Source: Stenopsyche tienmushanensis (taxonomy: Eukaryota; Arthropoda; Insecta; Trichoptera; Stenopsychidae). Taken from it: a stretch of 64,000 nucleotides of DNA. Each line of letters starts with the position of its first letter. Position 1 is the stretch's first letter. The position numbers and the translations under genes were made by a program. The notes below the pieces were generated by a model. It was not told the DNA's origin. It ran no database searches and saw only the letters and a list, made by a program, of their open reading frames with translations. The stretch spans positions 372,001 through 436,000 of the forward strand of contig WACJ01000262.1 of the NCBI GenBank assembly GCA_008973525.1, read 5' to 3'. This document shows, piece after piece, positions 45,750 to 58,199 of the stretch.

Positions 45750-46877
45750 ATGGCACTTCGTAAGATTCATCTTCTTGCTGTGGGTGCATTAAGTCTCACT
45801 ATTTACGCATGTACAACATATTATTCGAGCCCAGGACCTCCGATACGACAACATGTTTCCGCGGCATTTTTTGTTATGGACAAAAATGCCACGTCACTTC
45901 CAGAACCAGAATCATCCAAACAAGCGTCAAACACCAGTGCACCCAGCGTTTCGATTGTCGTGTCAGCCGCGTCTAGTCTTCCGAGTTCATCAGGAACAGT
46001 TATACCAACCACTGTAGTGAATATTACCACAAAAACTCAGCCGGATCTAAGTAAAGGTGTTAAGACGAGGGTTTTGTACACTGCAGGCCATACAGTACCC
46101 AGACCCGATATTTGTTCTGATCTTGGTTCGCCTTTACGTTTATTAATTTTGATCATGTCCGCACCATCACATCTTGATGCACGCATGGCAATACGACAAA
46201 CTTGGGGTCATTTTTCTAACCGGAAAGATGTTTCAATCGCTTTTTTGCTAGGCACTACCGAAGATGCCAAATTGGAAGCTAATCTGACCAGTGAAGGATC
46301 ACTGTACGAAGACTTAATAAGAGGAAGATTCGTCGATAGCTATAATAACTTGACACTAAAAACCGTGTCAATGATGGAATGGGTTTCAGATTATTGTCCC
46401 AAAGCAAAGTTTGTGCTGAAAACGGACGACGATATGTTTATAAACGTACCTAAACTATTGACTTTTATTGATCGACACGCGAATGATAAAAAGGTTATCT
46501 TTGGACGTCTCGCGAAGAGATGGAAGCCCATTAGAAATCCAAAATCAAAGTATTATGTTTCAAGCAGCCAATATAAAGCTCCCGTTTTCCCCGATTTTAC
46601 CACCGGTCCTGCATATTTGATGGCAGCTTCATTAGCGGAAAGTATATATAAAGTATCACTAGAACAAACTTATTTAAAACTCGAAGACGTTTTCACCACG
46701 GGGGTGGTTGCGCAGAAGCTTCAAATTAAACGCTCTCACGCGGCAGAGTTTTTGAACAAACGCGTGGCAATGAACGCCTGTACCGTTCAAAAGGCGATCA
46801 GTATCCATATGGTGAAGTTTAGTGAACAGTTTGACCTTTGGAAGAAACTTCTCGATGGGAAAACTAAGTGCAAGTGA
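45750..46877 (+). CDS. Beta-1,3-galactosyltransferase (GT31 family), type II Golgi enzyme
   Basis: A 375-residue uninterrupted protein that would transfer galactose (or a related sugar) from a UDP-sugar to glycans in the Golgi lumen. Residues 1-25 form a short cytosolic N-terminus and signal anchor (LLAVGALSLTIYAC). A Ser/Thr/Pro-rich stem runs to about residue 110. The GT31 domain follows: MAIRQTWG (146-153), FVDSYNNLTLKT (194-205), the DDD metal and nucleotide-sugar motif in LKTDDDMFIN (223-232), FPDFTTGPAYLM (280-291) and LEDVFTTGVVAQKL (311-324). NxS/T sites lie at 46, 61, 91, 178 and 200. Length is normal for the family. The start is supported by an in-frame stop just upstream and the signal anchor. 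The whole coding sequence lies in one exon. It resembles B3GALT1/5-type enzymes; the exact acceptor cannot be told. Confidence 0.95.
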   Translation: MALRKIHLLAVGALSLTIYACTTYYSSPGPPIRQHVSAAFFVMDKNATSLPEPESSKQASNTSAPSVSIVVSAASSLPSSSGTVIPTTVVNITTKTQPDLSKGVKTRVLYTAGHTVPRPDICSDLGSPLRLLILIMSAPSHLDARMAIRQTWGHFSNRKDVSIAFLLGTTEDAKLEANLTSEGSLYEDLIRGRFVDSYNNLTLKTVSMMEWVSDYCPKAKFVLKTDDDMFINVPKLLTFIDRHANDKKVIFGRLAKRWKPIRNPKSKYYVSSSQYKAPVFPDFTTGPAYLMAASLAESIYKVSLEQTYLKLEDVFTTGVVAQKLQIKRSHAAEFLNKRVAMNACTVQKAISIHMVKFSEQFDLWKKLLDGKTKCK

Positions 46878-47140
46878 TAGTAAAATGTATTTTTTTTTTA
46901 ATTAGATGCTTTCCATATTTATTTAGTGTGATATGTGAACAAAAAGTTGCCATAGGTGTGAGGAATGATTGTGCCCTATTAGACATGGCTTTTGACGATT
47001 ATGTTTTTTCAAATTATGTATTTCGAATGCTATCTTTTCTTTCAATGTGATTATGATTACATATGCCAAAATAATTAGCGTACGTATACAATTTCAAGGG
47101 TACGTCTATTTGTTCTGAAAATAAAGTATTTTTTATAATT
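46878..47140 (+). terminator. 3' UTR with poly(A) signal
   Basis: AATAAA at 47120-47125 lies about 245 bases after the stop codon and is followed by a T-rich tract. Other AATAAA words occur much further downstream (e.g. 52446), so a longer 3' UTR is possible. Confidence 0.55.
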
Positions 47141-48485
47141 TCTCTTTTTCTTCTATTGGTGCTTGATTCATTAGTTTCTATTGAAATGAAAGATCATTAT
47201 GTGTATTGTAATTGAAATTGACACTCGTATTTAAACCCAATAATTTCATATCATGCTTTGATACAGCATTGTTCTTCGGTATTGAGCAATTTGTTGATTT
47301 TGCATTTTAGTAAAATACGTTAACTTGAATAATAGATGTAATATTGATGTTTTAAATAAAATATAGAATTTATTTTACAAAAACCTATTGATGTAAAAGA
47401 CAAGAGTAGGTAACATTTATGTTTCTGTAAATTTTGTATTTAAAATTTGATGTGTATAGGAAGAATATTTAGTAAAGAATTTAAATTACTAAAGCTAAGT
47501 TTGTCAGTTATGTAAATGTTCTCAAATATTAATTTGAATGATTAGTGCCAGTTATGTATATTTTTACAATTTTGTTGATGCGTTTGATTGGTAAAAGAAA
47601 AATTGTATTGGCTTTCTTCGCTATCTACGATCAAAAGCACACAATAGATCTTTATGAATTTGCTGAGATGATTGCATATTAAAAGCCTTGGTACAGAGTT
47701 GATTGAGCCCTAAAATGTTTCTATTGAAACAAGACTGAAATTTAATGTGAAATCATTAATTTAAATACGATTATACTTTGTTACAAAATGCCACAATTTT
47801 ATATGTATTATTAAATGTTTAAGTATATTCAAATGAATGTGAACATCCACTAAGACTAATTTGGCCTATTTAATTACTTATATATCAAATCATACAATTA
47901 TATTAAAGATAAAATGAATTCTTTAGGTAAATTAATGATACTTGGATATTTCATCAAAGATTGTACATTACATAGATTGATATAAATTTAAAAATAACAC
48001 CTTAAATTTCATAATGTAAAATTACATATCCCTAGTTTTTATATGGATGCCGAACTTGCATATTGGTGAAATTACTTAATAACGAATAGCGAGGCGAGTC
48101 AGTATTTTTATTCTTTTTCATTGATTTGTATGCAACTAATACCATTAATTGAGAATCATTTGTAATATATTTTATTATATTTTTAATTATTTCAACGAAA
48201 ATATAAATCACGAAGAACACGGATATATAACAGATACTTTTTTAAACTTACGCTGTAAATGTTTTTTATTAATATATAATAATGTGTAAATATGATATAG
48301 AAGATTGATTCATAGTGTGTAAATATGAGAAGGTACTTTCGCATGCAATTTTCATCATATTACATTTAATCTCTTACGAATGGGGTGTTTTCAACCCTAT
48401 TTAGGTTAATTCGTGGAGTTGAATCGTTAAAGTAATTAATGTTATTCGTCTTTTATATCCTATATAAAAAATTGGTAGACTCTTG
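47141..48485. other. AT-rich downstream region, no gene
   Basis: Very AT-rich, without transposon fragments or open frames worth reporting. It could be a long 3' UTR of the galactosyltransferase or plain intergenic DNA. Confidence 0.4.
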
Positions 48486-48487
48486 TT

Positions 48488-50014
48488 TAGGGTGGTCCTT
48501 ATTTTTTACCCCCGACGGGGTCAACCCGTCATATAATTCTCTACCCTAAAAAAATTACCATGTATATTTTGAATTAATTTTATAAGAGGTTTTAGAGGTT
48601 TAACTATGAATCTGGCTTATTGGTTCTGGTATGCTTATTTATCTTTTTTGAAGTGGAATAGCATGCAGAAAGACTCAATACTTCACTACAATCAACCCTC
48701 GTCTTCTTCCCTCCTTCCTAATTCTTTCCTGTGGGTATGCATTGAGGTTGAGCCCTGCCCCGCACCTCAGTCATTAGCAAGAACACGCACGTTTTTTTTT
48801 CTTAATTATACGTACTTGTTTCAATTTATCTGCATCAGCCAAAGATATCTTCTATTGGTAAAGTATTACGTTTATATTTTAACACTACGGCTGTAAACAC
48901 CGGCTTGAGAAATAGAGCTTGGGTTTTTCTGGAGCAGAAAATGGAAAAAGATATGCTTTGCTTGGTTTGTCGCCATCATATTATGGAAATTATATTAAAA
49001 GCTGTAATGAGTCAATTGCTCGGTCAGTCTAATACTCCTAATGTCCAATGATTTAAAGGGTTTAAGAAGAACTGGGAAAAAATTACCCATCATTTACTTA
49101 GGAGGAGTTTCTGAAAAAGGAGTTTAATTAAGGAAGCCTGCTAGTTGTCACCGTGTCAAATGGATGTCTAAATCTTTATAATGCTTGAAGGTTTTACTAT
49201 TTAAACATCCATTTAAATTGATGAAAGATGAAGAGGCATGTATTTTCACAGTCATTTAACATATAAAAATTAATCTCTGTTTGTTCGTATGTAACGCGCT
49301 GCCACACCGTTCATCCGATTGCAATACAACTTTGTCAACTTATTGTTTACACTCGCGTGAACAACATAGACATATTTATAATAATGTTTGTGTATGCAAT
49401 TTGTTATGCGAGACGTGGCATTGCAACGTATGCCGGGTAATCACTAGTAATATGTTTATAAAATACTGGTTTCCAGCCATTTTCGGATATTCAGCGCTGA
49501 GAAACGACTTACAATAATTAAAAGACCAAACCAAAAAAACAAAAAAATGGCAAAAGTCGCTATGAAAAAAATATTGGGCCATTTATGGTTCTTTTCGGAA
49601 GATTTAGCATCGTTTGCACTTTATAACGATAAACTTTCGGTTCAAAATATATAGATGCACTAAGAATCAAAGGTGTAGAGATTTCATCACAGTTTTTGAC
49701 TAAAAATGTTGACTATAATAAATTGATGGCAATCGTTTTTGTTAGTAAAAAAGTACCGAAAGAAATATCTTGATACAAAATAACGTTTGCATCCTGAATA
49801 TAAATGAATTTGATATTAAAGGACATCCTTATTTGTAATCTAAACATTAATTTTGCACGTAAATGTTTTATATCAACAAATACAAATTATTGATTGATAC
49901 TGTGTATTTATTTTTTAAAATTAAAATTCTAACTTTGCTAGCGACCCCTAAATATTATTTTAAAAAATTGAAAAAACACCGAAATAGTTTTGTTAGGGTA
50001 GAAGGACCACCCTA
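48488..50014. mobile_element. Candidate element bounded by 13-bp inverted ends
   Basis: TAGGGTGGTCCTT at 48488-48500 is exactly inverted as AAGGACCACCCTA at 50002-50014. Both ends are followed inward by ACCC-rich words (TTTTTTACCCC; GTTAGGGTAG on the other side). Outside, similar words (CTCTTGTT and CTCTTTGT) may be a diverged target duplication. The interior contains a family C repeat (49300-49430) and no transposase. The span is 1.53 kb. The short ends make this tentative. Confidence 0.4.
49300..49430 (+). repeat. Interspersed repeat, family C, copy 2
   Basis: Homologous to the minus strand of 31215-31410 (CGTTCATCCGATTGC, TTGTTATGCGAGACGT). Confidence 0.5.
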
Positions 50015-50019
50015 CTCTT

Positions 50020-52910
50020 TGTATATTGTTATCATCTCACATCTTTGTGAACCTTTGTGCTGGTTAAGGTTTATAAAAGTATATCAATTTTGAATTGTGA
50101 TAAAAAACCGTACAGTGATTGTGTACATATTTCTGAATTTACTTAAACTGTGCAATTATTTAAAAAAAAAAACAGCCGGCCTAATTATCAACGAATTGAT
50201 AGTGTACAGGCCGAATATTTACTTTTCAAAGTCTGTGAATCTTTGGCAATTTATGTAGCGTCATATGGATGTTAGTTTTTTCCTCGTGTTTCTCATTTAT
50301 TTGTTATCATCGAGTATATCATAAGTAGGAAAGTGAATGTTTATACGATCATTGGAATTAAATATGCTTTAACTGTATTCTAATTATTGTTTTTATTTTT
50401 TAATACTGTAATGTGTAAAATTACATATTTCGACTATGCGTTTGTTCATACTAAATGAAAACATATTTTTTTAAAAACGTTAAATAATATGAGTATTAAT
50501 CTAGTATCGATCTAATAAATTTATTAAGGCCAAATATTTTAAATAAAGGCTTAGCGTTAAGATCAACATTTTCATAACAATAGTTCGACAATGTTTTTTG
50601 TGGCTTTTTATAACAAAATACTTGTTCTCTAATATAGTGATTTTATATTATTACTTTAAATAATGTTAAATATTTTAATAAATTTGCAAAACCATAAAGA
50701 CATAATTATGCCACAATTATTTATTAAATTTGAATGATTATTTCATGCATATTTTAAATGATGATTTTCCTTATTGAACATATCTCTAAAATAATTCTCA
50801 TTAATATGTAACAACCTTGTTTTTATTCTTTCTATGATTTTTTATTTTAATACTCAAATGACCGCACCCAATAATTGTTCGTCTCTTTGAAAAAATTATA
50901 TGCAGATGTCTGTTAGTATAGATATAATAATAAAAAGGCCCAATTAATATGTGATCCTATGTTTATATCGGGTAGCTTAAAATCGATAAACCGGAACTCA
51001 TCTCTATCAAATCTCGTAGGTCTTAAGTTTTTCCTTTTTATGGTAACGTCTAATCTGTCTAACGAAATAATTAGTTTAACAAATTTTTGTTGAATCTGAA
51101 TGTATTTGAATACATCGTCAATTAAAATTCTGCAAAATAAAGGTATTTAATGATCAAATTATTCGTCGGTGATATGTTGAATTTATTGTTTTTTTCATCC
51201 CTCATTAGAAATAATTTTATGTGTAAAATAGCTAAATGTACAAGACACGTTAAATCTTTTCTGCCAAATATTGTTACCTGTCATTTACCGATATATTGTG
51301 ATAAAACTATTTAAAAATGCAAATTTATTGTTGTGTTTTGTTTAACGTTTGTATATCATTTGAAGCCTATTTATCAATTATGGAAAGCGGAACAGAATCT
51401 AGTCTAGAGATAGTTAAATATCTCCAGCAAAGAATCATTTTACATGGGTTTAATTATATCACGACGTGGCGTTCGAATTTAAACTGCCCCGTTGTGAATG
51501 AATTAAATTCAGTTAGCGTTTTTTAAATTATTTATTGACATAACGCATTATCGTAATTTATGATGTACATTTTCCTAAATGAGATTTATTTTGATAAGCT
51601 ATAAAAAGTTAAACTAGATAATATGTAATTTTAAATTTATATTTAATTAAAGTACTTTTGAATGAATAAGTACTTTGTTGCCGCTCGTGCATATTGTTTA
51701 TCATGTCATGGAAGAATCTACATCGGCAATATGTTTGTTTGATTTAAGTACATAGCGGTTTAAAAAGGAATAATGAACAAATTAGTGTTTATTTCAATAT
51801 TTCACTTGAATTCTATATTCTTCTCATATTGATGTTGTTTATAGATTGAAATGTATGCGTTTGAAATTAAAGCGAAATTTCACGTGTATCGAAATTGAAA
51901 CACTAAATTCAAGACTTATCTACTGGAAATATATTTTTTATGCTCAAGTCTTATTAGTAGTTTTTATTTGAGAGTGTTCCAAATTAGTTGAAAAGGATGA
52001 CTATTTTGTAATATTGCACTTTTCTATGAAAACATTATTTATAACTGAATAGAGAACGTCATTAAGTCGTCTCATTTTAGCCGGCCGTTTTATTTATTTA
52101 ATTTGTTTAAGCATAATTGGTTTTATAAGTCGTATTTTTGTGCAATATATCATACGCCATGTCTGTAATACCCTATTACAATCTACGTTCAAGTTGTAAC
52201 TGTACATTTTTTTTTTTAATTATATTACATGTTGACTTTTATGAACTCTAGAAAGTATTGTTATTAGAATTACAATTTTTTGTCAAATTTTCAAGTCTAA
52301 GAGTCGTCTTTAACATTCTCATATTTTTTGCACTTGTGTTAAGAGATTATTTTAATAAATGATCGTTGATTGAATGTTGATATGTATTGACATGTAAATA
52401 AGAACGTTTTTTTTAAATGTATTTTTACTATAAATGTTCTACAAAAATAAAAGACATTTTTGATTTTCATTCGTTATGTTATTTATCACACGAACATGCG
52501 TAGATTAATATAAATTTTAGCATTTTCGCTAAGACAAAACACTATCACCCCCTAAAAACAAATCATGCTTTATATACGTCGAAATTATCTCAATTATAAC
52601 TAATAAACGACAGTTAAAACATCAATAAAAAGACCGAGGTATTGTTTTTACTAATAAATTTAAATTTACCTATGCTGCATTTGTTCGATAATATTATCAA
52701 CTTTTTGCTTACAGAGATGATGTTATTAATTACGGTAGAATAAACATCAAGAAATTTAAATAATGTAACAGAAGACCATATGAATATTCAAGCTTTTATA
52801 TATTTTTCATGCAAAGTTTCATTCATAAGTTATTAAAATGTACATTTTATGTTTAAGAAAGTGTCATATATATTAAAATGATTTTTTTACTCTTAGGTGA
52901 ACGTTTTTAG
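50020..52910. other. AT-rich intergenic, no gene
   Basis: Long AT-rich tract with poly(A)-signal-like words (e.g. AATAAA at 52446) and no coding exons or transposons I can support. Confidence 0.4.
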
Positions 52911-52912
52911 AA

Positions 52913-53910
52913 CTGGATAAACCTGGATTTAGAAAAGGTTTCAGTACTATTGATCATATCCACACACTAAAACAAATCTTACAGAAAACCGACGAATATA
53001 ATTTGCCATTCAACCTTGCCTTCGTAGATTATGAAAAGGTATTCGACTTAATTTAAACTTGGGCAGTTTTAGAATCACTACAATGCTGCAATATAGACTT
53101 TCGGTATATAGAGGCGATCAAATCTCTATATAACTCTTCAGCATGATGGTCCAGTTCCATAACAACAGCAATAGGCAGGGCGATGTTATATCTCCTAAGC
53201 TTTTCATAAACACTTTGGAAGATGTGTTTGAATGAAGAGTACATCTTCCACCTCTGTTTTGCAGATGATATAGTATTAGTAGCCAAATCCCTGAAAAGAT
53301 CCAAGACATGCTCTACAACCAAAATGAAGCATCGAGCAAAATTGCTCTGAAAATGAACATGGATAAAACCAAAGCCATAATAAATAAACACAAATCTCAG
53401 ACCCTTGGGACAATATCTATATCCATTGAGGGAACGCAAATTGACGTTGTAAATGAATATGCGTACCTGGGACAAATAATTCTCCAAAGAAATCGTCAGA
53501 CGTATGCAACTGGGATGGGCAGCATTTGGAAAACTTAAATTCATTTTAAAAAACTAAGTTATTTAACCGATGCATCCTCTTTATGTTAACTTACAGTGCA
53601 CAGACGTGGAACCTAACATCATGCCTTTCGCATAAAATAAAGGTTCCGTGGAAAGATCTATGCTCGGAGTGTCTTAAAAAGATAAAATCAGAAACGAAGA
53701 TATCCGAAGAAGAACTCTAGTAGTGGACGCTATTAAAATAATTGGCACACTTAAGTGGCAATGGATGGGACATATATGCCAAAAAGACGACGGTCATTGG
53801 TGAAATGTTGGAGTGGCAACCAAGAGTGGGCAAACGGAGTGTCGACCGATCCCCTGCAAGATGGACTGACGACATTAGAAGAATAGCAGGAGGAAACTGG
53901 ATGTGAATCT
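52913..53910 (+). pseudogene. Dead RTE-like non-LTR reverse transcriptase
   Basis: Plus-strand frames give reverse-transcriptase blocks in order. PGFRKGFSTIDHIHTLKQIL leads into NLAFVDYEKVFDL (block A, F-DY-KAFD with A changed to V). LCFADDIVLVAKS (about 53255-53295) is block C. MDKTKAIINKHKSQT and NEYAYLGQIILQRN are the downstream conserved parts. WQWMGHICQKDDG (about 53760) and PARWTDDIRRIAGGNWM (about 53855-53905) are the C-terminal tail common to RTE-like elements. Several frameshifts and stops separate the blocks, and block B is damaged. The endonuclease domain and the 3' end are missing, so it cannot move. Confidence 0.85.
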
Positions 53911-54094
53911 GTGGTATTTACATTCATTTTATAAGTTTTAACAAGTGTCATACGTTGCTTAAGACATTTAAAAAGAAAATCTCACATCTTGAAAGGATGT
54001 AGTGATAAAATTGGTAACAATGTCGTTAAACAGCTAGTAAAATTTAAACTGTTTTAAATAATAAAATAAGTTTGATTACAAAAGTAGCTGACCA

Positions 54095-54470
54095 AGTGTT
54101 GGTATAGTGGCTTAGATCCTGGACTCGTATTATGAATATTTCTGATCAATCGTCTCGATCCAGATTTATCTTGATTTCCTGGATTTGAAAATGTAAATGC
54201 TGAGGCGATTAATAAAGCCGTGCAGGGATTAAATTTGCAACAATCATTAAATTATTATTTATATATAAAGATAATTATAAATTATAATCTACTCACATAT
54301 AAATTCCCTTCTCTCATACCTTTCTAAATAATCCTATCCTTACTTTACCACGTGTGGAAGGCAATGGAAAACCACCACGTTAAATCTTTTCCCTAGTAAA
54401 ATCTCCTATGGAGATTCCCTATATTTGAAATCAGATATGGCACATTAAGGTTTATGCTTTGATGAATATC
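54095..54470 (+). mobile_element. tRNA-derived SINE remnant
   Basis: The head has an A-box-like GTTGGTATAGTGGCTTAGAT and CCTGGACTCGTATTATG. About 54345-54420 carries GTGGAAGGCAATGGAAAACC then ACCACGTTAAATC, a word found in several insect SINE bodies. Between them the sequence is AT-rich and diverged. The head is shared with 32678-32745. Confidence 0.5.
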
Positions 54471-56650
54471 TTGTGCATTGAATCTTGTGGAATATTATTC
54501 TACAAAAGTAACAATTTCCACTAAAATAATAATTTATGTGTAACTGTGTGTAATCAGTGCTATTTATTTTGAATTGAGGAAAATAGGTGAATTATAAGAA
54601 GGCATGATCCTTGGAAATTACAATCGTGATATTTTTCGTGTGATTTTAGACGAATAAATAAAACAGAAATATGTAAATCGCAGTTTATTAAATATTTATT
54701 TACAATGAAACAATGTACATATAGATAATTTTATTTACAAAAAAATCAACTTTTCAACAACGAAACAAGGAAAATGTATTTTTGCCGCCATCAGTCTTAG
54801 AGTGACAGGATAATATGATCATGTTAAACGACTAGAAATTGTATTCACTTATACGCTACGTTTGTATATTTAAATGGCGACTGAATAATGAGAAGCGTGA
54901 TTGTGGCACTCCGAATATCAAACGTCTTCGATTATTTACACGACTCTAACGTTATGTCGGCTAAATAAATCCATAACGATTCGTAAAAAATAAAGACAGT
55001 TTCGGTACTCGGTATAAAAGTGACATCAGTATTTAATTTGGCACACAACAGTATATAGAAGAAAATTTATTTAATATGTATAATGAAAGTTAACGGCTAA
55101 TTTATAGCTATTTTAGCGTAATGGTTGGTTTTCCTTTTGAAAGTTTTAACGACTTATTGAATATATACATTTTGTAAAAACAAGTAGTTTTTATAAGATA
55201 AAAATAGTATTTTACTCGTCATAATAGCGTTTAATCATTAATCTGTGCGATATGAAAACGTCCTTTAAATTTGATTTTTTTAATGTTTTCAATTTTCAGA
55301 TTTTCAGATTGGACTGACAAAATATTGTGAATAATTTTATAACTATTAGTGATGTATTATTTATTAATAGTTGGAAACATAACTTCATTTATCAAGTGAT
55401 CGTGAGGTTTTTAACAGAGTTTTTATCGTACATTCATTTTATTCCCCGTCCAAAGATCCAATTGAATATCAATTGAGTTCTTCATATAAAATTTAATTTT
55501 ACATCGACCCTTTTTGTTTCAGTCAAATTTCATTACAATTATAAGAATAAAACAGCCTTGTTTTTGTCTTCCAACACGTTTCTAACAAGTTGTTAGCCAA
55601 ACGCCACTATTAAAATCCAGTACATTTATAACAATATGCATATATTTTCTATTCGATATCGGTATAACATAATTATAAATACACAAGTAGAATTATAATA
55701 CATTCATGTTATACATGATTCGTCATATAGTTGTATAGTATCGGCTTCAAATATGTAAACCGATACGTCTTAATGTTGATGAATGATGCAAATAATGCCG
55801 TTTTTAAAAATCAAATTGAAGCGTTGCTCTTTCATGTATATGTTTATAATATAAATATACAATTAGTTAAATATTCGCAGTAATCTAAAAATATTCATAT
55901 ACCATGTATTCCGATTAAATTTCTTAAGAATTAAATTATTTCTTTGAAAAAGCTACCGATCACATAATTTTGAATACATTTTGTGTATATGATGCAGTAA
56001 ATGAATTATTTTAGCTTGAATAAACTGAACCTGAACGCAAAAATGATATACGTTTGTATGCACGCAAGCAGATTGCATAAACAAATGCAACGAATCGAGA
56101 ACAAGTATCAATTACTTGTTCGTTGCGGTGTTGCGAGGATTGCCCGTATATAATGCAAACCTTGAATGTTTTTGGTCATTTGTTTTGCTAGATTTAAAAT
56201 AAGTATCCATACAAAAGCCTGACACACTAAAGTTTTGCACTATCTACACATTTGGCTGCACTTGTTTGAAATAGTTTCGTTAATATTACTCCAACATTTT
56301 TAACTGTAATTTAATTATCGTCGGTGTGAATAAATTCCTGTAGGCTAAATTGATGACGATATTATCGGAATGCAAATTTTTAATTGTTTAAAGGAAGCAC
56401 AGTATAAAATTTCGTATCACTTGTATTATTAGAATCGCTCAATTAGTGTTTGGTCATTTCCATTCTCCGAGGAGTTCTATCGGAGAAATAGCCATCATGC
56501 TATCTATGATATTGCACTCTGCACATTTCTGCAAATTTTTAAATAAACTTAATTATATCTGTAATATATTATTCAATAAGTTTGTAAGATTTGCTGAAGA
56601 TTTTACAATAAAACGACTCCAAATGAAATATTAAAGTGAAAAAATCCTAC
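54471..56650. other. Intergenic between SINE and the Dscam-family 3' end
   Basis: AT-rich, no coding exon. The right-hand part probably includes the 3' UTR of the minus-strand gene: a CAATAAA word on that strand (plus 56654-56660) lies only about ten bases past its stop. Confidence 0.45.
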
Positions 56651-56669
56651 AAATTTATTGAGTGATTTA

Positions 56670-56788
56670 TTATGTATAAACATAATTCTGTTTTATTGAA
56701 TACATACTGCTGGGTCCTTTTGCAATTGTGGTAGATTTAGATAAACTATCACTATCGTCTGATTCTGAACAAACTTGAAAACTCGTAT
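56670..56788 (-). CDS. Dscam-family exon: last coding exon and stop
   Basis: TSFQVCSESDDSDSLSKSTT then IAKGPSSMYSIKQNYVYT, stop TAA at 56670-56672. Acceptor CATTTCAG. An acidic serine cluster (SESDDSDS) could be a phosphorylation target. A CAATAAA word lies about ten bases after the stop on this strand. Confidence 0.85.
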
Positions 56789-56862
56789 CTGAAATGTTAT
56801 ATAACATACAAAATAAGATTAGAAAATGAAATCAAATTGCTATTATAAAAAATTATATTAAC

Positions 56863-56979
56863 CTGTATTATAATTTGATTGAGTCTTTTTCATGTATCCT
56901 GGTCTATCTTGATTTTCAGCATGACCAAACGTTTGGAAACCCATTGTGAATTGAGCATACGGACTTATTTCAAACATTT
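56863..56979 (-). CDS. Dscam-family exon: cytoplasmic tail 2
   Basis: EISPYAQFTMGFQTFGHAEN then QDRPGYMKKTQSNYNT. The EISPYA-F word is a conserved feature of Dscam cytoplasmic tails. Acceptor TTTCTAG, donor GTTAAT. Confidence 0.88.
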
Positions 56980-57047
56980 CTAGAAAAAATATATTCTTAA
57001 AATGCATGTTTTAAATACACGCCGTTATTATATTTAATCAATTTTAC

Positions 57048-57202
57048 CTGTGCTAGCTTTACTTGGTTTTCTTGTAGATACAGGTGAGCTATAGAGTCGT
57101 GGACAAGGCGGTGGATCAGTATCTGGATAATTTGGTGGCGTCGGAGCCATTCTCGGTTCTTTATACGGACCACTTGTAACAGACCCACACAATAATTTAT
57201 GT
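57048..57202 (-). CDS. Dscam-family exon: cytoplasmic tail 1
   Basis: Proline-rich (PRMAPTPPNYPDTDPPPCPR), suggesting SH3-type docking sites; the function is inferred from composition only. Acceptor TTATAG, donor GTAAAA. Confidence 0.82.
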
Positions 57203-57280
57203 CTATAATAAATGTTATCATATTATCAACGTATATAATTTGATTGATTCACATTGTTTAAAAATGTTGATTATATATAC

Positions 57281-57398
57281 CTATGTTTTTGAATTGCAGC
57301 GATGATGCACACAATAATAGAAAGAATGAGAAGAACCGAGCTACATACGATAACTAGGAAGCTGGTATCGAGTGGTTCGCTATATGGACCAATTTCTT
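57281..57398 (-). CDS. Dscam-family exon: membrane segment
   Basis: EEIGPYSEPLDT is followed by a hydrophobic run, FLVIVCSSVLLILSIIVCII then AAIQKHR: one membrane helix with a basic inner end. Donor GTATAT. Confidence 0.9.
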
Positions 57399-57479
57399 CT
57401 ACATGTTGAAATATCACAAATGAATTATATACAATAAAACTTATACGATTATTAATATTCAAGTAATTTATATCCTTAC

Positions 57480-57615
57480 CTCCTTTTATAGTCTTGGTGG
57501 CTACGTTATAAATTGCAGTTGTTGCTCCTGCGGCATTTGTGGCCGTCACTCGCAATTGATACCAACATCCTGGCGTCAATCCACTGATTATTAATTGACC
57601 CCAGTTCCCTACTTC
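57480..57615 (-). CDS. Dscam-family exon: second half of FN6
   Basis: GLTPGCWYQLRVTATNAAGA then TTAIYNVATKTIKGG. L-P--WY-LR-TA-N-AG is the Dscam FN6 ending. Donor GTAAGG. Confidence 0.9.
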
Positions 57616-57685
57616 CTATAAATATGATCATTGTAAGTGCTTAATTGAAAATATAATTATTCTGTTTTATTTTATTCATTTTAAC

Positions 57686-57846
57686 CTGTAACGTTGTTGA
57701 TCGCAGCCATAATTTTGTTGGAACTTGACGATAATCCACGCTCCATCTAGCTGGACCACAATCACTTCTACCCCATGAATCTGTTTGCAGAACAATTCCT
57801 GTTGCATTGCTCCAAATCCATTGTGAACCAATGGGTGCTGTAAGGA
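57686..57846 (-). CDS. Dscam-family exon: first half of FN6
   Basis: APIGSQWIWSNATGIVLQTD then SWGRSDCGPARWSVDYRQVP. The C-P--- W-V-YR word matches GGCPMSHFVVE-type FN6 in position. Ends on a complete codon (phase 0) before GTTAAA. Confidence 0.85.
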
Positions 57847-57937
57847 CTAAAATAATACATTTAATTAGGCATTAACGTATGAATTTATTGTTCTTAATGG
57901 ATTTGGATATCAAATTATATCAATATATGAAACGAAC

Positions 57938-58123
57938 CATCTCCGATTGTTCGAACATGTGCCATCGCTGGATTCGATTCCCCCGCTGTGCTTCGGGCTA
58001 TAACTCGAACTTCGTACAATGTCGCACAGCGAAGATTTCTTATTAATTTATTCATGGCATTAATTCCTAATTCATCATCTCTAGACCATTTACCATCAGC
58101 TTCTCTCCAACCGACTAAATATC
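57938..58123 (-). CDS. Dscam-family exon: rest of FN5
   Basis: GYLVGWREADGKWSRDDELG then LRCATLYEVRVIARSTAGES. LRC---Y-V---A-N--G is the usual Dscam FN5 pattern. The donor GTTCGT is weaker than the others. Confidence 0.85.
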
Positions 58124-58199
58124 CTTTAAATATACAAATTAGATTTATATTAGCAAATAAATAAATTTAAGATTTAAGACGAGATAAACAATCTCATAC

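Noticed and set aside
45821..46030. Minus-strand frame inside the galactosyltransferase
   Set aside because: It is the reverse of the well-supported GT31 coding sequence.
53053..53544. 163-codon minus-strand frame
   Set aside because: It lies antisense to the RTE-like reverse transcriptase blocks, which are recognisable on the plus strand.
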